The notes beneath the pieces were generated by a model. The model searched no databases and was not told where the DNA came from. It saw only the letters and a program-made list of their open reading frames with translations. Shown piece by piece: positions 58,451 through 64,000 of a DNA stretch of 64,000 nt. This DNA is from Pogostemon cablin (Eukaryota > Streptophyta > Magnoliopsida > Lamiales > Lamiaceae): positions 20,825,117 through 20,889,116 of the forward strand of contig CM043009.1 of NCBI GenBank assembly GCA_023678885.1, in the 5' to 3' direction. Made by a program: the position numbers and the translations under genes. Each line of letters begins with the position of its first letter. Within the stretch, counting starts at the first letter, position 1.

Positions 58451-59436
58451 ATTATTACGCGTTTAAAAATTTTCAATCAAATAGTAAATGATATTTTTAT
58501 TATTTTAAGCATTTTAATATTTTTCACTAAAAATAAAATATTAAAAAATATATTAAAACAGAAAAGGTAGTTTATTTATTTATTTTATTTATTATTTCTG
58601 AAATCCAATTGTCCAATCCAAATGCACTGTGTTGACTTACTACTACATACGTGAGTTTTCATCTCTCTGCGGTCAAAATATGTGCAAATACTCTCTCTCT
58701 CTCCATCTCCCTCCTCCCTCTCTCATTTTATATGATTAATTTCTGAACTGCAGTAACAAATCATAAATTCACAAAAAACAGATCTGTAGTTCGATCAGTT
58801 TCTCTCACATTTTCCAATCGATCGAAGTTCAATCCTTTTCCTCATTTTTGACCAAACTGAAAAGTGCAAATTTCAACTTTGCACACTTTAGCGTACTCTC
58901 TCTGATCTTTTCTTCAACCTCACATGGTTAAAAAGCTCAAAAGGGAAGCGCAATCAATCTATTACTAGTATTTTGTACTCTATAATATTGTATTTGCCTT
59001 TTGTAGCTATATTGCCTTCTTAACTTATTGTTCTTGGTTTCCAAAGTTGTGGGCTTTCTCCAAATCATTATTATTGCATCTGCTTTTTTTGGGGGCACCA
59101 TACCTGTTTTCCCTTTTTATTTAAATTTTATTTTAGTTCAGGATCATTATTATTTTGTTAAGAATTCCTTGGTTAATACACTTCCAGGTGTATTCATTAT
59201 TTTGCAAAGATCATTACTTTATCTGCTCAAGTTTGAGAGTATTTGGTGCCTTTCTGGTGTGAATTTCATTTGTATGTGATAGATTGAGGAAAGTGTCTTT
59301 GGCTGATCTGCTTTGGAAGTTAAGTATACTGTACTGATTTCTAGCTCTGTATTTCTGGTTACTGATTTATTTGAGAGTTTTTAATGGGGTACAAGAGTGT
59401 GATTTGGTGAGAAATGAGAGTTAGGGTTGTTGGAAG
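58451..59436 (+). promoter_or_regulatory. Promoter and 5' leader region of kinase copy 2
   Basis: A CT-rich pyrimidine patch (CTCTCTCTCTCTCC, about 58690-58705) and a transcribed-looking leader precede the kinase start. The roughly 730 bp between patch and ATG may contain a 5' UTR intron, but junctions cannot be fixed. The frame at 59028-59279 is in this leader and is not called. Confidence 0.4.
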
Positions 59437-62400
59437 ATGGGATGTGTATTTGGGAAACAGATTTCATCTTCTGGGCCAGCTAATGCAGATGTAGCTGGCA
59501 CAGGGAGAAATAAAGGTCAACAGAGTGAGTCTATAGGGAAGAGAGAGAAAGTAGTAGTTGGATCAGTTAATAAATCAGAAAAGGAGGTCTCTGGTGGTGG
59601 TGGTCAAGTCCAGAACGGTGTTGGTCAGAAGGAGGAGAGGAAGGAAGAGAATGCACGGTCGAATCGTGGAGAGAGAAGGAAGTCAAGGCCAAATCCAAGG
59701 CTAAGTAATCCCCCAAAGAATATCCATGGTGAGCAAGTTGCTGCTGGATGGCCTTCTTGGCTCTCTGCTGTTGCCGGAGAGGCGATCAACGGATGGACGC
59801 CTCGTAGAGCTGATTCATTCGAAAAAATTTATAAGGTGAGAGGTTATTAGTTAGGTTACTACATTGTTTATCATGTATCTTCATTCTCTATTAATGCATT
59901 GAATGTTTTCTTGGTTTTGGTGGTGTGTTTAGATTGGACAAGGCACTTATAGTAATGTGTATAAAGCTAAAGATGTCATAACGGGGAAGATTGTTGCACT
60001 AAAGAAAGTTAGATTTGATAATTTGGAGCCTGAGAGTGTGAGATTCATGGCTAGGGAGATTTTGATTTTGCGCCGTCTGGATCATCCTAATGTTGTAAAA
60101 TTGCAAGGATTGGCGACATCAAGAATGTCGTGTAGTTTGTACTTAGTTTTTGATTATATGGAGCATGATTTGGCTGGCCTTGCTTCAAGCCCAGGGATCA
60201 AGTTCACAGAGCCTCAGGTGGATTCTGCTCCCCCTACCCCACCCCATCCCAACCCCATCCCCCATTGAGTAGGACTTGTTTTCTTGCTTAAAACTGTTTC
60301 CTCATGTTTCCATAGTTTGATTGATATGTCAGGTTAAATGCTACATGCATCAGCTATTGTCTGGCCTTGAGCATTGTCATAACCGTCACATTCTGCATCG
60401 AGATATTAAGGGATCAAATCTCCTCATTGATGATGGAGGGATTCTTAAAATAGCTGATTTTGGACTGGCTTCCACCTTTGACCCCAACCATAAGCAGCCG
60501 ATGACTAGCCGGGTTGTTACTCTTTGGTATAGGCCACCAGAGCTACTTCTGGGGGCAACCTACTATGGCGTAGGTATAGATTTGTGGAGTGCCGGGTGCA
60601 TTTTAGCTGAGCTATTTGCTGGGAAGCCCATTATGACCGGACGGACAGAGGTAAGTGTTTTGGTACTTGTCATAATCGACGTTTATAAGCGTTTATAGCT
60701 TAATTAAGACATGTTCACAATAATTTTTGACGTCGTACTTTCACCAATCATTCACTTTTCAGTTGAGTGACCATGTTCTCACTGAAACACCACCCCCCCT
60801 TCCCCATGATGCCTCTTTTATTGAACAGTTTGTAAGAAATATAGTTTTATGTACTAATGTTATTACTAACTCTGTGGAAAAATGAAGTGAGCTGAACTGA
60901 GTTGCAGAAAAATAACCTAAATGATGCATTCGCTTCGCAGAGTTTACATAGTTACTTGTTTTGTGGGAATCACTTGGTCAAAGAGACGTGAGGATATGAT
61001 TTGCCATAATGAAATATTATTTTTGTGGTTAGGTAGAACAGCTTCACAGGATTTTCAAGCTATGTGGCTCTCCTTCTGAAGAATATTGGAAAAAGTCGAA
61101 GCTTCCTCATGCGACCATATTCAAACCACAACAGTCGTATAAGCGGTGCATAAAGGAGACATTTAAGGATTTCCCACAATCTGCATTGTCTCTAGTTGAT
61201 ACACTACTTGCAATTGATCCAAGTGAACGTCAAACTGCTACGGCTGCACTTAAGAGTGAAGTGAGCTCTCTTTTGAACAGTACATAAGTATATATGTGTT
61301 TCGTTTTTCTCATTATATCAGATCACTATTTTCTCTTGTATGTGTATTCCACCTATATTGTTTTCTTAGTACCTCTTGATCTAAATTACTGAGGGTTATA
61401 ACTGGGAATCAACCTGAATAACATGGTCATCTGTTTTTTCTCGTTTCAGTTCTTCACAACAAAGCCGTATGCATGTGATCCTTCAAGTCTTCCAAAGTAT
61501 CCGCCAAGCAAGGAGATGGATGCTAAGCGTCGTGATGAAGAAGCTCGAAGGTCCAAAAAACTCTCCCATCTATTTAAACTTTTGTGCATCCATTACAAAT
61601 TTGTTGAGTCAGTTCATGGTTTTAACCGGATTTTTAGTCAGCATATGTTTGTGTTAAAATACTGATGTTACATACTTGAGTGTAGGGTAAGAGCTGCTGG
61701 TAAAACTCAAGCTGATAGTGCTAAGAAGAGTCGAACACGTGATAGGGCTCCACGGGCCGTTGCTGCTCCTGAAGCCAATGCTGAGCTGCAAGTGAATATT
61801 GATGTAAGTCAATTCCATGCATTTCCAGAGCAGAATTTAATTTGATTTCGTCCGGTGACTATTCTTTCAACATCGTTTTAAGAGCATGCATTTCGACTCG
61901 CAATGGCAAGATTTCATCCATGATGCATAGTTTGTTGTTTAACAATTGCATTTTCATCATGCTCAACAGGGAGAGGCAAAATCATCCTCATCATTCATCT
62001 GTTGCATTATCTTATGAATTTATATAAAAATGCAATTGAAAACGAAGTAAATGAGTAATATACAAACAAAGTAATGATGATTACAGTTGATGTGACATTA
62101 CTATTGAAAATATTAGTGACTGAATATGAAAGCTAGAAAATGGAAAACGAAAGCCGCAGCAATAACAATTTCATATTTTTGTCTGTTACATCTCCTATTT
62201 CAAACGTTAGATTTCTACCCATGTATAAAAATCCCGCTTCAAACGAGTAGCAGACATGCGGGATTCTAGAACACTAGTGGAATTCAATGGCTGGAATAGG
62301 AGATCAAACATAGTCTCGGAATGTAAGATCCTGTCCATGAACGACATAACTCAACTCGAATAAAGACAGTTGCAAAGCTAAAGATCACTTAGACTGTGTT

Positions 62401-62929
62401 TGCGGTTTTGAAAACAGGATTTGGGTTTTAAAAATCCACATCTATTTTAGCTAGAATATTAAACACCTATGTCACACTATGGATCACGCATTCACAATAG
62501 GTTAAGCTAATGATCAAGTACATTGTGAGAAAGTTCTGTTATCTTATCTGCATGTCTACTCTTTAGTCAATCCACGGATCTACGTATGTGATACAACTAA
62601 CGTTCGATCTGATGCAACAGAGACGACGGCTGATTTCCCATGCGAATGCAAAGAGCAAAAGTGAAAAGTTCCCTCCCCCACACCAAGATGGTGGTATAGG
62701 TTATCCTCTGGGATCATCTCACCACATGGATCCCACCTTTGATCCACCTGATGTACCATTCAGCTCGTCGAATTTTGCCTACTCCAAAGACCCGATGCAG
62801 ACATGGTCCGGCCCGTTGGTCGACGCTGGTGTTGTCGGGGCCCCAAGAAGGAAATCGAAGCCATCGAAGAAAGATCATCGAAAGGACAAGAGCTCGAGCC
62901 GGAATAAGGAGAAAGATGAGACAATATGA
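59437..62929 (+). CDS. CDK-like serine/threonine kinase (At1g54610 type), copy 2
   Basis: Seven exons: 59437-59835, 59933-60217, 60333-60650, 61033-61260, 61450-61550, 61686-61803, 62621-62929; 585 aa, all GT-AG. N-terminus MGCVFGK suits myristoylation and palmitoylation, so plasma-membrane or endomembrane association is likely. The kinase domain (from residue 134) has IGQGTYSNVYK, the VALKKV lysine, MAREI, HRDIKGSNLL, DFGLAS and WYRPPELLLGA. Exons 2-6 have the same lengths (285, 318, 228, 101, 118) as the minus-strand copy; in exon 2 the two proteins differ at about seven of 95 residues. The N-terminal linker and C-terminal tail are more diverged, and the tail here is slightly longer. The role within the CDK-like group is not defined by the sequence. 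Confidence 0.95.
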
Positions 62930-64000
62930 CATGGATCAATCTCTGTTTCTTTATACAACTACACTGCCAATTCTGTGTTATATATCGTTGCCGGGAACTT
63001 ATCATATTGTTTTAAGAGGTTAAAGTATCTGTTTTCTAGTTTCTTTCAATTTTTTTTCTCTATTCTTGTAAACAAGGGCACTTTTTTTTTCTTTTTTTTT
63101 TTAATGAATTGTTAATGTCAAAAAAATTTATTCCCTCCTTTGATCAAAATGTAATTTCTTTAATTTCAAAACACTCGTGTATACAAGTTTTATTGTTTCA
63201 AATTCATTAAATTACACCATATTTGTTTATGGTGTTGAAATTGCGTTTTAGTTACCAAAGTCTAAATTAGGTTTTCAAAACAACCTATACTCATTTACAA
63301 TACTCTCTAGTGCATTGGAATTTTTTTGCTTTTTATATGGGGATAAAGGGGTATTATAAATTTTCAATTTTCTAAATTTATAACAAACAAGCAAGCCGTA
63401 ATAGTATGTCTTTTTCATTTTATAAATAATTAGATGAATATATAAAAACCATAAGAATCTTATTTTAATTTAATATACATAGTATATAATTTGATGAATA
63501 TAAATCTTGAATAATTTATTTTTAATTATACTTTTGCTCGAATTTAAATTTAATTTTTATGTATACAATATATTAAAAATGATTTAATTTGAATAAAAAA
63601 GTCCCTTCCTCCCTAAAGTTCTTAATGATGGCAGGATGCCAACTCCTTAAATTATTTTTAAATCTCTTGCTAATTGTGTTTTGTTTAATTTGAGTCTCTC
63701 ATTCTTGAAATTTTCTTTTCTCACAAGAAGATTTGAAGTTAAAGATTGAGAGTTTGAGGCTGTTCTTGTCAGCTACGATTTTCTTGATGTTGAATTGTAT
63801 AAGAAAGCAAGGAATATGGAAGCACCGAAGCGGCAGGACTGAAATTGGATACAAGGATCAAAAAAATATAGTTGCACATGTATCAGATAGCATTAGAAAA
63901 GTTTTACAGAAAGATATCTATTTTTTCTTAAATGAGTATATATATCTAAATATTTTATATAACAATACTTTCAAACTTAGATAATTTTGTAAAAACAAAG
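62930..64000. other. Kinase copy 2 3' UTR and AT-rich flank
   Basis: The first 150 bp are expected 3' UTR. The rest is AT-rich. A frame at 63733-63984 is open for 83 codons without recognisable features and may be the edge of something beyond the window. Confidence 0.4.

Noticed and set aside
1..64000. CRISPR arrays, bacterial operons or ribosomal RNA genes
   Set aside because: No regularly spaced short repeats with unique spacers and no rRNA-like sequence were seen; all coding sequence is plant-type.

Overview
This is nuclear DNA of a flowering plant, most likely a eudicot. The evidence is AT-rich intergenic sequence, GT-AG introns, plant-specific families (a CASP-like membrane protein, a myristoylatable CDK-like kinase pair, a plastid-type Rossmann protein), and dense plant-type transposons (Ty1-copia, Athila-like Ty3-gypsy, MULE, hAT, CACTA, Stowaway). 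The species cannot be named from the sequence.

Layout. 1-9400: gene-free repeats, including a 488-bp hAT (2375-2862) and a 2.2-kb Mutator-like element (3078-5304) carrying two adjacent hATs that share one target-site sequence. 9514-11822: three-exon CASP-like gene (+). 12385-18314: a small hAT split by a young, broken Ty1-copia element (12575-18040). 18315-23083: repeat-rich spacer with local duplications and a cluster of 21-bp palindromes. 23084-24841: five-exon F-box gene (+). 26144-26302: 52-codon membrane protein gene (-). 27182-31102: seven-exon CDK-like kinase (-). 31703-35050: a second MULE, a possible organelle-like insert and hAT debris. 35996-39472: nine-exon Rossmann-fold gene (-), including a probable U12-type AT-AC intron. 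39854-40761: two Stowaway MITEs. 42169-50732: LTR element with long LTRs and a gag-protease ORF but no reverse transcriptase or integrase. 50733-58450: spacer with tandem repeats, a decayed LINE and a mini-CACTA. 59437-62929: second CDK-like kinase (+), paralogous to the first with the same exon plan.

The host genes do not form a pathway. The clearest relationship is the divergently oriented kinase pair, about 28 kb apart, separated by the Rossmann gene and the large LTR element. Exon junctions were derived by eye from splice sites, reading phase and remembered family similarity; nothing was aligned by software. The main points to check are the AT-AC intron, the GC-AG intron in one kinase only, the gag-pro-only LTR element, the two long-TIR MULEs, the twin hATs, the 52-aa protein and the palindrome cluster.
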